Source: Pseudoflavonifractor gallinarum (GTDB lineage Bacteria > Bacillota > Clostridia > Oscillospirales > Oscillospiraceae). Taken from it: a DNA stretch of 64,000 nt. The stretch covers positions 1 through 64,000 of the forward strand of contig NZ_JADCKF010000010.1 of the NCBI RefSeq assembly GCF_014982855.1, in the 5' to 3' direction. Under the pieces are notes generated by a model. That model ran no database searches and had not been told where the DNA came from. It saw nothing but the letters and a program-made list of their open reading frames with translations. Of the stretch, positions 1 to 7,929 are shown in pieces. A program made the translations under genes and the position numbers. Position 1 is the first letter of the stretch. Each line of letters opens with the position of its first letter.

Positions 1-24
1 TAGCTGTACAATCTTCTCGGACAT
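1..24 (-). CDS. Probable IS256-family transposase, first 8 codons only
   Basis: The reverse strand opens with ATG at position 24 and reads MSEKIVQL before running off the window. An AAAGGAGA ribosome site lies nine bases upstream. This exact start is familiar from a group of clostridial IS256-family (mutator-type, DDE) transposases, which continue with a helical N-terminal domain. Only eight residues are visible, so the call rests on recognition of that start and is tentative. If right, the element extends to the left of the window and the AT-rich bases between 25 and about 200 include its end. I could not define the terminal inverted repeat. Confidence 0.45.
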
Positions 25-201
25 GGTTTGCTGTCTCCTTTCGAATGGTGGTGTCGCAACTTCATTCTACCAGAGATCTGCAAACCATGTCTTTTTTTGT
101 TTTTGCGAAACTTATTCTACCTGACCTTGGCCTATTTCAGATTCATATCACTCGATGGAACAAATTATATCCGTATTAAAAGACAGCGAAATTCAAAAAT
201 A

Positions 202-244
202 AGAACAGGGCCTCTGAATGGAAATGTTTCAGAGACCCTGTTCT
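202..244 (-). terminator. Terminator of the ArsR-EFR1 operon
   Basis: A 17-bp stem with one mismatch (arms 202-218 and 228-244) is followed on the minus strand by a T-rich run. It lies about 80 bases past the stop of the EFR1 gene and suits that transcript. Confidence 0.75.
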
Positions 245-325
245 CTGTATCGCAATGTAAAAATTTTCGGAACTTGGAACCAGACATCGGCTCCTGAAAA
301 ACATAATACGGGAGTCACGCTCCGA

Positions 326-1171
326 TCAAAATATCTTTGCTGACCCAAGCGGCTGCATTGGATGGGACGGTTTCCAAGAATGCAAGAACACAAACCTGCA
401 GTTATGCTCCGAGAAATAGTTCGTTTTTCTTGGATTCACTGCAACTTTTTTCATCTTATTTGCTGCAATCGCCGCCAAAATTTTATTTATACTTCTTGAG
501 TGCGTCAGGCAAATACCGATACAGCGCATGCAGCTGATACATTTTTTATGATCGGTTTTGGAGGGATTGGTCAATGGAATTGCCTGAACAGGACATTTTT
601 TCGCACACAATCCGCAGTTCGTACAGTTCTTCTTTGTAACAGGCTTGATGGGTACGCCGTGATACTCCCGGTATGGACTGCTGCCGGGAAGGACCAGATC
701 GTCTGGTATCCGCCCCTCCTCTATGCGCTGCCGGATCTGTTTTGCGAATTGAGAAAGTTCTTCCAAATCTTTGTGATCGGGGCGCCCCTGTGCATACCGA
801 TGCATGATAGAATGCTCTGCGACCGCAGCAACAGCGGCCACACAGCAAAACCCGGAATTCCTCAGTATCGTTTTTAATTCAAGTAACGTATCATCGTAGG
901 CGCGATTCCCATACACCACAATCAGTATCGCTTTTGCACCATTTGCGCGTATCTTTTCCAACCGTTCCGCTGCAATCGCCGGAACCCGTCCGCCGAAAGA
1001 AGGAACCGCAACCATGCAGATATCCTCTTGTGTCAATGAAATTTGGTGAAAGTCCGTTGCAAAATCGGTCAGATCGATTGTTTTTGCCTCCTGTCCAAAG
1101 GCCTGTACAAATGAATTGGCAACCTTATCTGTGCCTCCAGTGGGGCTAAAGATGATTTTATAGATGCTCAT
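326..1171 (-). CDS. EFR1-type flavodoxin/ferredoxin fusion protein
   Basis: 281 aa. The N-terminal half is a flavodoxin fold: IIFSPTGGTDKVA near residues 6-18 fits the FMN phosphate loop. The C-terminal part carries a 4Fe-4S motif CTNCGLCAKKCP near residue 183 and a second set CISCMRCIGIC near 212, the usual EFR1 arrangement for cytosolic low-potential electron transfer. Its start codon overlaps the stop of the ArsR gene upstream (1168-1171), so the two are translated together and the regulator probably controls it. The tail after about residue 245 is roughly 25 residues longer than I expect for the family and does not look conserved, which could reflect a 3' frameshift. The partner and substrate are unknown. 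Confidence 0.85.
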   Translation of the reverse strand: MSIYKIIFSPTGGTDKVANSFVQAFGQEAKTIDLTDFATDFHQISLTQEDICMVAVPSFGGRVPAIAAERLEKIRANGAKAILIVVYGNRAYDDTLLELKTILRNSGFCCVAAVAAVAEHSIMHRYAQGRPDHKDLEELSQFAKQIRQRIEEGRIPDDLVLPGSSPYREYHGVPIKPVTKKNCTNCGLCAKKCPVQAIPLTNPSKTDHKKCISCMRCIGICLTHSRSINKILAAIAANKMKKVAVNPRKTNYFSEHNCRFVFLHSWKPSHPMQPLGSAKIF

Positions 1172-1533
1172 CTGCTTCTCTCCTTATATGTAGGGCAATG
1201 TTTCATCAGCTCGACTGCATGATGGAACAGTTCTGATACTGCCAGCAAACTACTGCTTGCAGCGTCCAAATAATAAAAATTTTTTGTACCTTCGCGTCTG
1301 ACGTCTATGATACCTGCATCTTTCAGAATTTTCAGGTGATGGGACACCGCCGCACGCGAAATATTCGTACTATTTTGAATTTCTCCTACACGCAAGCCCC
1401 CTGCTCCGCAATTTTCAATGAAAACACGGATGATGAGCTGACGTGTTTCATCTCCAATCGCACATAGCGCAGGACGGCAAGCATTGAATCTTTGCGCCAA
1501 CTGATCCCGATTCATTTTCATTGCTTCGTCCAT
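1168..1533 (-). CDS. ArsR-family winged-helix repressor
   Basis: 121 aa from the ATG at 1533, chosen because GAAGGTGA stands just upstream; the open frame extends 32 codons further without a ribosome site. The HTH region includes NISRAAVSHHLKIL, the typical ArsR recognition helix, followed by the beta-wing GIIDVRREGTKNFYYLD. No ELCVCDL-type metal cysteine motif is present; a few scattered cysteines might act as a redox or other ligand site. It is the first gene of a two-gene operon with an EFR1 flavodoxin/ferredoxin. A palindrome over its -10 box suggests autorepression, which is normal for this family. Confidence 0.85.
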   Translation of the reverse strand: MDEAMKMNRDQLAQRFNACRPALCAIGDETRQLIIRVFIENCGAGGLRVGEIQNSTNISRAAVSHHLKILKDAGIIDVRREGTKNFYYLDAASSSLLAVSELFHHAVELMKHCPTYKERSR

Positions 1534-1550
1534 TCTGTCACCTTCGTTTT

Positions 1551-1578
1551 TAATGGTCCATATGGATAAACCATTATA
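1551..1578 (-). promoter_or_regulatory. ArsR promoter with overlapping operator
   Basis: TAATGGT (1551-1557) and ACCATTA (1570-1576) form a perfect 7-bp inverted repeat with a further palindrome TCCATATGGA inside. A consensus -10 TATAAT lies at 1573-1578 on the minus strand, so a protein on the repeat would block the promoter. The -35 is poor. Confidence 0.65.
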
Positions 1579-1664
1579 GCACAAACTATGGCCTACGAAC
1601 GATTGGTAAAGAAAATCAAGTCCATTCACCTATGTTTCCCGACCAGAATATGATCGTCCCAAAT

Positions 1665-1705
1665 AAAAAGCAGAAGGAAACCACACCGGTTTCCTTCTGC
1701 TTTTT
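1665..1705 (-). terminator. Terminator of the HxlR gene
   Basis: A perfect 18-bp stem (1665-1682 with 1688-1705) with T-runs on both strands begins at the stop codon of the HxlR gene. It could work in both directions. Confidence 0.85.
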
Positions 1706-2036
1706 ATAGCCGATTGCGGTCTCCCCATTCGCACATGCCGTCCAGAATGGGGATCAGGGACTTCCCACGCTCCGTCAGGCTGTACTCCACCTTTGGGGGG
1801 ATCTGGGGATATTCCTCCCGGTGAACCAGCTGATCCGCTTCCAGTTCCTTCAAGGTGGTGCTGAGCGTTTTATAAGAGATTCCTCCGATGTATCGTTTCA
1901 TCTCATTGAACCGCACCACGCCAAACTCCATCAAGGTATAGAGAATGGTCATCTTGTACTTGCCGTTGATGAGAGAAAGCGTATAACTGAACCCGGTGGT
2001 CCCCAGGCACTCATTGGCAATACAGCGCACGCCCAT
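1704..2036 (-). CDS. HxlR-family transcriptional regulator
   Basis: 110 aa from the ATG at 2036, preceded by AAAAGGAG; the frame is open 33 codons further but without a ribosome site. It has the HxlR winged-helix layout: Cys near the N-terminus (CIANECLGTTG), then SLINGKYKMTILYTLM, the recognition segment YIGGISYKTLSTTLKELE, and the wing REEYPQIPPKVEYSLTERG. HxlR proteins usually sense redox or electrophile stress through the N-terminal Cys. It is transcribed away from an FMN reductase-like gene and probably represses it through the palindrome between them. Confidence 0.88.
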   Translation of the reverse strand: MGVRCIANECLGTTGFSYTLSLINGKYKMTILYTLMEFGVVRFNEMKRYIGGISYKTLSTTLKELEADQLVHREEYPQIPPKVEYSLTERGKSLIPILDGMCEWGDRNRL

Positions 2037-2055
2037 GTTACACTCTCCTTTTAGT

Positions 2056-2082
2056 AAGTACCGCACTTTTATGTGCGTACTT
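2056..2082. promoter_or_regulatory. Probable HxlR operator
   Basis: AAGTACCGCAC and GTGCGTACTT face each other across five bases, a near-perfect inverted repeat with one bulged C. It sits between the divergent HxlR and FMN reductase genes, just upstream of the reductase promoter. Confidence 0.6.
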
Positions 2083-2087
2083 GCTTT

Positions 2088-2116
2088 TTGTTTCATGCTT
2101 GCTAAAATTTTAGTAT
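2088..2116 (+). promoter_or_regulatory. Promoter of the FMN reductase gene
   Basis: TTGTTT (2088-2093), a 17-base spacer and TAGTAT (2111-2116) make a good housekeeping sigma promoter about 50 bases before the start codon. Confidence 0.6.
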
Positions 2117-2162
2117 CAAACATGAGAAAAGTCAATCCAACCGAAACCAGGAGGAATGTACG

Positions 2163-2714
2163 ATGCGCAGAAAAATTGTAATTTTAAACGGCAGCCCCCG
2201 CAAAAGCGGCAACACCTCTGCACTGGTAAAAGCGTTCCAGGAAGGTGCGGAGAGTGCAGGCCATACTGTCACCGAGTTCTTTTTGGACAAAATGAGCATT
2301 CATGGGTGTAAGGGATGCTTCGGCGGCCACAGCGATCGGGATTGTCCCTGTGTCCAGCAGGACGATATGAATCAGATTTATCCGGCTGTCCGGGACTGCG
2401 ATGTGATCGTTCTTGCCAGTCCACTGTATTACTGGACGATGAGCGGGCAGCTGCGCACCGCCCTTGACCGCCTGTTTGCCCTGGAGGAAGGCGGCAGAAA
2501 TCTCCTGCGCGGCAACGGAACATCTTCCGTGCTTTTGATGGCTGCGGAAGGGTATGAATTTGACGACGCCGTCCTCTACTATGACCACCTGCTGGAGCAT
2601 CTGCGGTGGAACAATCTCGGTCATGTCTTGGCTGGCGGCAACATGGATGCGGGCGACATCCAAGGAAAGGACGAACTTCAGCAGGCCTTTGCGCTTGGAA
2701 AATCGATTTCATAA
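2163..2714 (+). CDS. NADPH-dependent FMN reductase / flavodoxin-like oxidoreductase
   Basis: 183 aa; AGGAGG lies just before the ATG. ILNGSPRKSGNTSALV at residues 7-22 is the FMN phosphate-binding loop of the NADPH-dependent FMN reductase superfamily, and VIVLASPLYYWTMSGQLRTALDR is the second flavin contact region. Cysteines in GCKGCFGGHSDRDCPC near residues 49-64 resemble the iron-sulfur flavoprotein type of this family, although the spacing is not the classical one. The role is probably quinone or electrophile reduction, or electron transfer. It is divergent from the HxlR regulator, a common regulator-target pairing, and is followed by a terminator. Confidence 0.85.
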   Translation: MRRKIVILNGSPRKSGNTSALVKAFQEGAESAGHTVTEFFLDKMSIHGCKGCFGGHSDRDCPCVQQDDMNQIYPAVRDCDVIVLASPLYYWTMSGQLRTALDRLFALEEGGRNLLRGNGTSSVLLMAAEGYEFDDAVLYYDHLLEHLRWNNLGHVLAGGNMDAGDIQGKDELQQAFALGKSIS

Positions 2715-2795
2715 TTCTTCCAAAAGGGTACGGAATTCCGCGCCAGGCCCCATCCATGGCGTCAGCGGAAGGGCCCACATCACAAATGACAAAAG

Positions 2796-2843
2796 AAGGT
2801 GCCGCAGCGGATTCCCGACTGGGATCCTGCTGAGGCACCTTTT
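2796..2843 (+). terminator. Terminator after the FMN reductase gene
   Basis: AAGGTGCC and GGCACCTT enclose a long imperfect stem followed by TTTT. The rest of 2715-2956 shows no gene I can support. Confidence 0.6.
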
Positions 2844-2956
2844 CATGCAGATAGACGGAGAAACTTTTGGTTCCCACAAATACGGCTGGACCTTATCCTG
2901 AAAAAGCGATCTCTGAAAACAGGAAGACCCGTGTCGCTTATGAAAGCGAAAGTTCA

Positions 2957-2986
2957 TTGCCCCATCCCCTGGGTTTATGCTATGAT
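2957..2986 (+). promoter_or_regulatory. Promoter of the transglutaminase lipoprotein
   Basis: TTGCCC at 2957-2962, an 18-base spacer, and an extended -10 (TGC followed by TATGAT at 2981-2986) lie 30 bases before the start codon. Confidence 0.5.
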
Positions 2987-3017
2987 ACGGTCACGGAGTA
3001 TTGCAGGAGGGATTTCC

Positions 3018-4157
3018 ATGTCCAAAAGAAGAATTGCCGCTGTCTGCGCGCTTTTCCTGCTGCTGAGTCTGTGCAGCTGTTCCGAGCAGACAGCGGAAGT
3101 CCACAGCACCAGCGTGCCGACTGCCACTTTGGCACCAGAAGAAGTTCCGGTACCGAAGCCATCTGACCCAATGGACGGCGTCTATCCGGCCACATCCCTG
3201 GAGGATGCGGCGGAGATTCTAAAACAGGCCTATGAGGGAATGGTCCCCCAACTGACCTTTGCCTTTTCCGATGCGGAATTGTCTCTGCAGGACCGGTCTA
3301 TTTTCCTGCAAAATGCGTCCAGTCAGGTTTTGAGTCAGTATCCCGAACTGAAATATGCATATCAGCTGGATTGTACGGACGGCCCGGAGGGTACCGTCTG
3401 TCAGATCCGCTACATGCCCTATAAATTGGGCTATCCGGACGGGATGCCAGAGGGCGGAATGGAGATCCGCTGTCTGGCCGACCTGGTGGAGGTTGCCGAT
3501 GCCCACCTGGGAGAAACCGAAATTCCCATCGCCATCCTTGATCCGGATCTTTTGGTGGATGATATGCAGCGGGCTTTGCAGCAGGCGGGCTATGGCTATG
3601 TGCTTTATATGCTCAACAGCGACGCCACCGCCATCTGTGCCGTCCCCGGCAATTCCGACACGCTGGAGCCGAGTGTGGCACAGGCAAGAGAGTTAAAAAA
3701 TCTAACCCAGTCCATTGCGGAGCAGATTTTTACGGATGATATGGGGGACGAGGCGAAGCTGCGCGCCATTTACCGCTACATCGTGGAACATACCTCCTAT
3801 GATTCCCGCTATTATCAGGACCCCAATGCCCTGCCCTATGAGTCCCGCACCGCATACGGCCCGCTGAAGTATGGAACCGCCATCTGCGGCGGCTTTTCCT
3901 GGGCCTTCAACATGCTCTGCCAAGAGGCCGGGATCCCCTGCTGGAATGTCACCGGCGTGGCCGCCGGAGAGGAGCATATGTGGAACTGTGCCCGGATGGA
4001 TGGCGAATACCGGTACTTTGATACTACCTGGGACGCCGGAATTACGAATGAGGCACAGTGGCGATATTTTGCATGCACAGAGGAGGAAATCACCCAAAAT
4101 CATCAGTGGGGGCCCGGACAGGAGGAACTGATCCACGCATTGACCGATGCAACATAG
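3018..4157 (+). CDS. Secreted lipoprotein with transglutaminase-like domain
   Basis: 379 aa from the ATG at 3018 (GCAGGAGGG upstream). The N-terminus is a lipoprotein signal: basic MSKRR, a hydrophobic core and LLSLCSCS, so the mature protein should be anchored outside the membrane by Cys. A Pro/Thr-rich linker follows. Near the C-terminus ICGGFSWAFNMLC, HMWNCARMDGEYRYF and DTTWDAG supply the Cys, His and Asp of the transglutaminase-like/protease triad. In bacteria such domains usually act as peptidases or cross-linking enzymes at the cell surface; the substrate is unknown. It appears to be a single-gene unit with its own promoter. Confidence 0.85.
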   Translation: MSKRRIAAVCALFLLLSLCSCSEQTAEVHSTSVPTATLAPEEVPVPKPSDPMDGVYPATSLEDAAEILKQAYEGMVPQLTFAFSDAELSLQDRSIFLQNASSQVLSQYPELKYAYQLDCTDGPEGTVCQIRYMPYKLGYPDGMPEGGMEIRCLADLVEVADAHLGETEIPIAILDPDLLVDDMQRALQQAGYGYVLYMLNSDATAICAVPGNSDTLEPSVAQARELKNLTQSIAEQIFTDDMGDEAKLRAIYRYIVEHTSYDSRYYQDPNALPYESRTAYGPLKYGTAICGGFSWAFNMLCQEAGIPCWNVTGVAAGEEHMWNCARMDGEYRYFDTTWDAGITNEAQWRYFACTEEEITQNHQWGPGQEELIHALTDAT

Positions 4158-4165
4158 GATGCGGG

Positions 4166-4570
4166 CTATAACGTGACCGAATCGGTCTCTCCGAAATCAT
4201 GTTCCCCGGAGAACTCCACTTCCAGCTGCTCTTTCGGCTGGCCGATGTACTGCCGGGACTCCCGGAGCCGCCGCTCCAGCGCCACGATTTCCTCCTGGAT
4301 CTGCCGGCGGCTTTTGGCCCGGTTGCTCTGCAGAAAGAGATGGTACCGCGCTTGCAGGGATTCTGCCTTCGGTGGCAAGGTAATGACCGCGTCCCCGATC
4401 TGGTTCCCCTCCAATTCGTTCCGGCAGATCTCATCGTCCATGACCGCCATATAGAGCGCACATCGGGTGAACTCCCGGAGCGACATCCGGATCATCCAGC
4501 GCCGGTAGACCGCGGATCCAACGGCGACTGCCAGGCAGCCAAGGGCCGCAGCTTTGTGACCTGTCTTCAT
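4166..4570 (-). CDS. Small membrane-anchored protein of unknown function
   Basis: 134 aa, with GGGAGGATG upstream of the ATG. Residues 7-22 (AAALGCLAVAVGSAVY) form one membrane anchor. The rest is soluble and charged with a likely coiled coil around residues 75-110 (SRRQIQEEIVALERRLRE). I do not recognise the family. It is convergent with the transglutaminase lipoprotein, their stops being 9 bases apart. The 206 bases upstream of it, before the next gene, contain no supported gene. Confidence 0.6.
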   Translation of the reverse strand: MKTGHKAAALGCLAVAVGSAVYRRWMIRMSLREFTRCALYMAVMDDEICRNELEGNQIGDAVITLPPKAESLQARYHLFLQSNRAKSRRQIQEEIVALERRLRESRQYIGQPKEQLEVEFSGEHDFGETDSVTL

Positions 4571-4776
4571 ATTCTTTCATCCTCCCGCGTTTTGAATCTT
4601 GCGTCCGGGCTCATGACAAAACAGCCTGGATCTGAAGAGTACAATAGCAGATAAAAGCGCATTTGAGATAAATATTTCCTTAATTCTCTTTAAAATCGTG
4701 CGATTCCCCTCCGGGACGGAGTGTTTCAGGCTGAACCTGTCTGCCCAGGAGGAGCAATTCTGAGGAGTGTACAGAC

Positions 4777-5223
4777 ATGGATTTTCTATCCATCGCAATG
4801 ATCCTTTTTATCATCATGGAGTCGGCCAATGTGGCCATCCTCTACTTCTGGCCCGGCAGCCGGTTGGGCAACGGTGTGGGCGTCTTCAACGCCTTTTCCA
4901 ATCCGGAGAGCGAGGAGCAGCGGCTGTTTGCCTCTTATCTGGTGAACTGGGTGGCCGGTGTGAAGCTGATTTTCCTCTTCCTGCTGGCGGTGATTCTGGT
5001 GATCGGTACGGAGCAGGTGAAGCTGTGGGCGGTGGTGGCCATGATCTTGTCCATCGCCACCTACTTCTGGCGGCTGCACCCCACCATCCAAAAGCTGGAC
5101 GCCATGGGCTGCATCACGCCCAAGGGCTATTCCAAGGCGCTGGGCTGGATGATCACCGGATTTCTCATCATGTTCACCCTGGCTTTGATTGGGCATATAC
5201 TGACCGAGGTGATGGGAGCATGA
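4777..5223 (+). CDS. Four-helix membrane protein, unknown function
   Basis: 148 aa with GAGGAG upstream. Four hydrophobic segments are visible near residues 1-25, 52-77, 82-100 and 120-145. Short conserved-looking pieces (ESANVAILYFWPGSRLGNG, WRLHPTIQKLDAMG) sit between them. No catalytic motif. Its TGA overlaps the ATG of the next gene, an alpha/beta hydrolase, so the two are co-translated. Confidence 0.75.
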   Translation: MDFLSIAMILFIIMESANVAILYFWPGSRLGNGVGVFNAFSNPESEEQRLFASYLVNWVAGVKLIFLFLLAVILVIGTEQVKLWAVVAMILSIATYFWRLHPTIQKLDAMGCITPKGYSKALGWMITGFLIMFTLALIGHILTEVMGA

Positions 5224-5999
5224 AAACAAAACCGAGGTCCCAGCGCAAAAAATGGCTCGTCGCCGGAGGAATCCTTCTTCTGATCCTGGTCCTTCTGACT
5301 GGGCTGTTTTTCTGGTATGTGTCCGATTACTACCGGGCGGAGGATGTGGCCCTTGCGGTGATGGAACAGGACAGCGGCATCACGGCGCAGGACAATCTGA
5401 CCATCCTCTCCCCTACCTATCCCACCGATACCGCCATCATTTTCTATCCGGGCGCCAAGGTGGAGGCCGAGGCCTACCTGCCTCTGCTGGATCAGATCCG
5501 ACAGCTCGGAGTCACCTGCATTTTGGTCCATATGCCTTTCCACATGGCGATTTTCAATGCTGATGCGGCGGAGGATGTCATTGCCCAGTTCCCCGAGATG
5601 CAGCACTGGTATATTGCCGGGCACTCCATGGGCGGCGCCATGGCCTCCAAGTTTGCCTCCGACCATCCCGACCAGGTGGACGGACTGATTCTGATGGGCG
5701 CTTACATCTACGGTGATTATCCGGCGGAAAAGGCCCTGACCATTTACGGCTCCCTCAACCAGAGCGTGGAGGACCACATCGACTACACGGAGAACATCGT
5801 AGAGATCGAGGGCGGCAACCACGCCCAGTTCGGCAACTACGGTCCGCAGAAGGGGGACCTGCCCGCTGCGATCTCTGCTCAGGAGCAGCAGGCTCAGACA
5901 GTAGCCGCCATTGCGGCATTTCTGGAGTCGGCGGATGCGCCGGATCGAGGAGGGGCACAGAATGTTTTTCAAGAAAAAGCCCAAGACACAGCCCTATGA
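5220..5999 (+). CDS. Membrane-anchored alpha/beta hydrolase
   Basis: 259 aa, starting in the ATGA overlap with the previous gene. A basic N-terminus and one membrane helix (about residues 13-34) anchor it with the enzyme probably outside. The core has the nucleophile elbow GHSMGG near residue 140 and a late histidine in EGGNHAQFGNYG; the acid is probably the Asp in GDYPAEKALTIYGSLN or nearby. The pattern AIIFYPGAKVEAEAYLPLLDQI is typical of the alpha/beta hydrolase_5 group. Likely an esterase or lipase; substrate unknown. The stop lies inside the next small gene (overlap 38 bases). Confidence 0.83.
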   Translation: MKTKPRSQRKKWLVAGGILLLILVLLTGLFFWYVSDYYRAEDVALAVMEQDSGITAQDNLTILSPTYPTDTAIIFYPGAKVEAEAYLPLLDQIRQLGVTCILVHMPFHMAIFNADAAEDVIAQFPEMQHWYIAGHSMGGAMASKFASDHPDQVDGLILMGAYIYGDYPAEKALTIYGSLNQSVEDHIDYTENIVEIEGGNHAQFGNYGPQKGDLPAAISAQEQQAQTVAAIAAFLESADAPDRGGAQNVFQEKAQDTAL

Positions 6000-6180
6000 C
6001 AAAGAAAACCAAAAGCCGGTGATCCGCGCCAGCATCTGCACCGGGGAAAAGGTCGCAGGATTTCAGGACATCCGTACCGGAACATTCCGCGAGGTCATGC
6101 TGATCCGTACGCCCAGTGATCTGGAGGAATTCCGCCGACTCTACGATATCGGCGAGCGCGAGATCCCCACTCAATACTGA
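5962..6180 (+). CDS. Small conserved protein, unknown function
   Basis: 72 aa from the ATG at 5962, with GAGGAGGGG upstream; it overlaps the hydrolase gene by 38 bases. After a basic start (MFFKKK) it has a conserved-looking core PVIRASICTGEKVAGF and FREVMLIRTPSDLEEFRRLY. I have seen similar small proteins in Firmicutes, some carrying doubtful enzyme names, but I would not assign a function. The position at the end of the operon, right before a perfect terminator, supports it being expressed. Confidence 0.72.
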   Translation: MFFKKKPKTQPYDKENQKPVIRASICTGEKVAGFQDIRTGTFREVMLIRTPSDLEEFRRLYDIGEREIPTQY

Positions 6181-6314
6181 AAGCAGAGCAGATCTCGAAT
6201 GAGATCTGCTCTGCTTTTTATCATCCAAATCATGCCGCACCGGCCCCGGCTCTCGTATTCCCGCAGAATGTACCTGGAGGTGTGATCGCGTTTCCACGCC
6301 TTCTGCCTAGTCAT
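6171..6314 (-). CDS. Possible short ORF behind the LysR gene
   Basis: 47 codons (MTRQKAWKRDH at the start) on the minus strand, with GGAGG six bases before the ATG. It lies just after the LysR terminator and runs through the terminator stem of the opposite operon. No similarity recognised; the only support is the ribosome site and basic composition, so it may be a remnant or chance. Confidence 0.25.
   Translation of the reverse strand: MTRQKAWKRDHTSRYILREYESRGRCGMIWMIKSRADLIRDLLCFQY
6181..6220 (+). terminator. Operon terminator
   Basis: A perfect 16-bp stem around GAAT followed by TTTTT closes the membrane protein/hydrolase operon. Confidence 0.9.
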
Positions 6315-6331
6315 ATGGAAACCTCCAAATG

Positions 6332-6363
6332 AAAAATGTGGGTATCCTTCCTCGGATGCCCAC
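6332..6363 (-). terminator. Terminator of the LysR gene
   Basis: GTGGGTATCC and GGATGCCCAC form a 10-bp stem with one mismatch, followed on the minus strand by TTTTT, four bases past the stop codon. Confidence 0.75.
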
Positions 6364-6366
6364 GTG

Positions 6367-7281
6367 CTAAAATGACTCCTTCACAATGTCGAATGTTTCT
6401 TTTCCTTCCGATGCCCACGGAACATCTTTAATGTGCTGACGGAAGGCCTCCACCACCGGAGTCAGCGCCTGATCCTTCTTCCAGACCAGCACCGTCCCCG
6501 TCTCCATAGGCGGAGAAAGGGGCAGGAACCGGAGGCCATCAAACGCCAGGTTCAGGTCGAACCCCAGCGCCGCTCCCACACCGCAGCGCACCATATTGGC
6601 TGCATTGAGGATCAGATTGAAGGTCGCGGCGATCTGCAGACGATCCCAACCATCGCCAAACCAACTGGCAAGCTCCCGCTGTACACTCTCCCGCCCACTG
6701 ACCAGCAGAGGAACCGATTCCAGATCCTGCGGCGTGACCGCCTCCAGTTCAGCCAAGGGAGAATCTGTCCGCACTAACACGCCCCAGCGGTCCTTCTCCC
6801 GCATCCGGCAGAAGGCATACTTGCCCACATCCACCGGCTCCGTCAGCAGTCCCATATCCAGAAGACCCATATCCAGCCGCTCTTTCACATCGTCGGCATT
6901 GGCGCTGAAGATGCGGAAGGTGACCTTGGGATAGCGCTCTCGAAAGGTGCGGATGGCCTGGGAGAGGAAGGTCATGCTCCGGGTCTCCCCTGCACCAATG
7001 GTGATCTCGCCCATCAGCTCCGTCTCTCGGGCAGCAAATTCCCGGGCTGTTTTGTCCGCCAAGTCCACCAATTCCTGGGCCCGGCGGCGCAGCAGCATCC
7101 CCTCGTCGGTGAGGACGATGTGGTAGCGGCTGCGGTGAAAGAGCTGCACGCCCAGCTCCTCCTCCAGCTGCATCAGCTGCCGGGACAGGGTGGGCTGGGT
7201 CAGATGGAGCAGGGCCGCGGCCTTGGTGATGTTCTCCTCCCGGGCCACTGCCAGAAAATACCTCAAAACGCGAAGTTCCAC
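6367..7281 (-). CDS. LysR-family transcriptional regulator
   Basis: 304 aa if it starts at the GTG at 7281. That start is preferred over the ATG two codons upstream because AAGGAGG then has seven-base spacing and the protein begins MELRVLRYFLAVAREENITKAA, the usual form. The winged HTH covers about residues 1-60 (LHLTQPTLSRQLMQLEEELG), and the rest is a periplasmic-binding-like effector domain (GEITIGAGETRSM onward). It is divergent from a flavodoxin gene, its most likely target, with about 155 bases between them. Confidence 0.9.
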   Translation of the reverse strand: MELRVLRYFLAVAREENITKAAALLHLTQPTLSRQLMQLEEELGVQLFHRSRYHIVLTDEGMLLRRRAQELVDLADKTAREFAARETELMGEITIGAGETRSMTFLSQAIRTFRERYPKVTFRIFSANADDVKERLDMGLLDMGLLTEPVDVGKYAFCRMREKDRWGVLVRTDSPLAELEAVTPQDLESVPLLVSGRESVQRELASWFGDGWDRLQIAATFNLILNAANMVRCGVGAALGFDLNLAFDGLRFLPLSPPMETGTVLVWKKDQALTPVVEAFRQHIKDVPWASEGKETFDIVKESF

Positions 7282-7374
7282 GGTCATCCCTCCTTCTTCT
7301 ATCCTACTACTCTCCTCCCGCTCCCGCAAGATAAAGATGCCTTTTTAGAATAACTGCAAATAGAAAATGAGTAT

Positions 7375-7403
7375 TTTACATTTTTGAGCGGTAGATTTAC
7401 AAT
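7375..7403 (+). promoter_or_regulatory. Promoter of the flavodoxin gene
   Basis: TTTACA (7375-7380), a 17-base spacer and TACAAT (7398-7403), in the LysR-flavodoxin divergent region. Confidence 0.55.
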
Positions 7404-7436
7404 AGAGGCGAAGCATACCATAAGGAGGTTATTCGT

Positions 7437-7913
7437 ATGAACGCATTGGTTGCTTATTTTTCCGCTACCGGCACCACCGCCAAGGCGGCGAAGGCTCTGG
7501 CAAACGCCGTGGGCGGGGATCTCTATGAGATCAAACCTGCCGTTCCCTACACCAACGCCGATCTGAACTGGATGGACAAGGGCTCCCGCTCCAGCGTGGA
7601 GATGAAGGATGCCCACTCCCGCCCCGCTCTGGCCGACACCGATGCCCCGGTAGCCGGACACGATGTGATCTTCCTGGGGTTCCCCGTGTGGTGGTATGTG
7701 GCCCCCACCATCCTCAACACCTTCCTGGAGGCCTATGACTTCACCGGAAAGACCATCGTTCTCTTCGCCACCTCCGGCGGCAGCGGCCTGGGCAAGTCGG
7801 CGGCCGGGCTGCGCCCCAGCGCCCCCGGTGCCAAGATCGTGGATGGCAAGCTGCTCAATGGCCGCCTGAGCGAAGCTGAGCTGAAGGCCTGGGTGGAAGG
7901 GCTGAAGCTGTAA
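7437..7913 (+). CDS. Flavodoxin
   Basis: 158 aa, with AAGGAGG upstream. VAYFSATGTTAKAAKAL at residues 5-21 is the FMN phosphate loop; FLGFPVWWYVAPTILNTFLE and ATSGGSGLGKS are the other flavin-contact segments of this flavodoxin subgroup, which handles electron transfer or quinone reduction in the cytosol. It is divergent from a LysR regulator, a frequent arrangement for oxidant-inducible flavodoxins. Single-gene transcript closed by a terminator at 7930. Confidence 0.9.
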   Translation: MNALVAYFSATGTTAKAAKALANAVGGDLYEIKPAVPYTNADLNWMDKGSRSSVEMKDAHSRPALADTDAPVAGHDVIFLGFPVWWYVAPTILNTFLEAYDFTGKTIVLFATSGGSGLGKSAAGLRPSAPGAKIVDGKLLNGRLSEAELKAWVEGLKL

Positions 7914-7929
7914 CATATCCCGGATACTG

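Noticed and set aside
4577-4798. 73-codon minus-strand frame before the four-helix membrane protein
   Set aside because: No ribosome site and no recognisable features; overlaps the start of the membrane protein gene.
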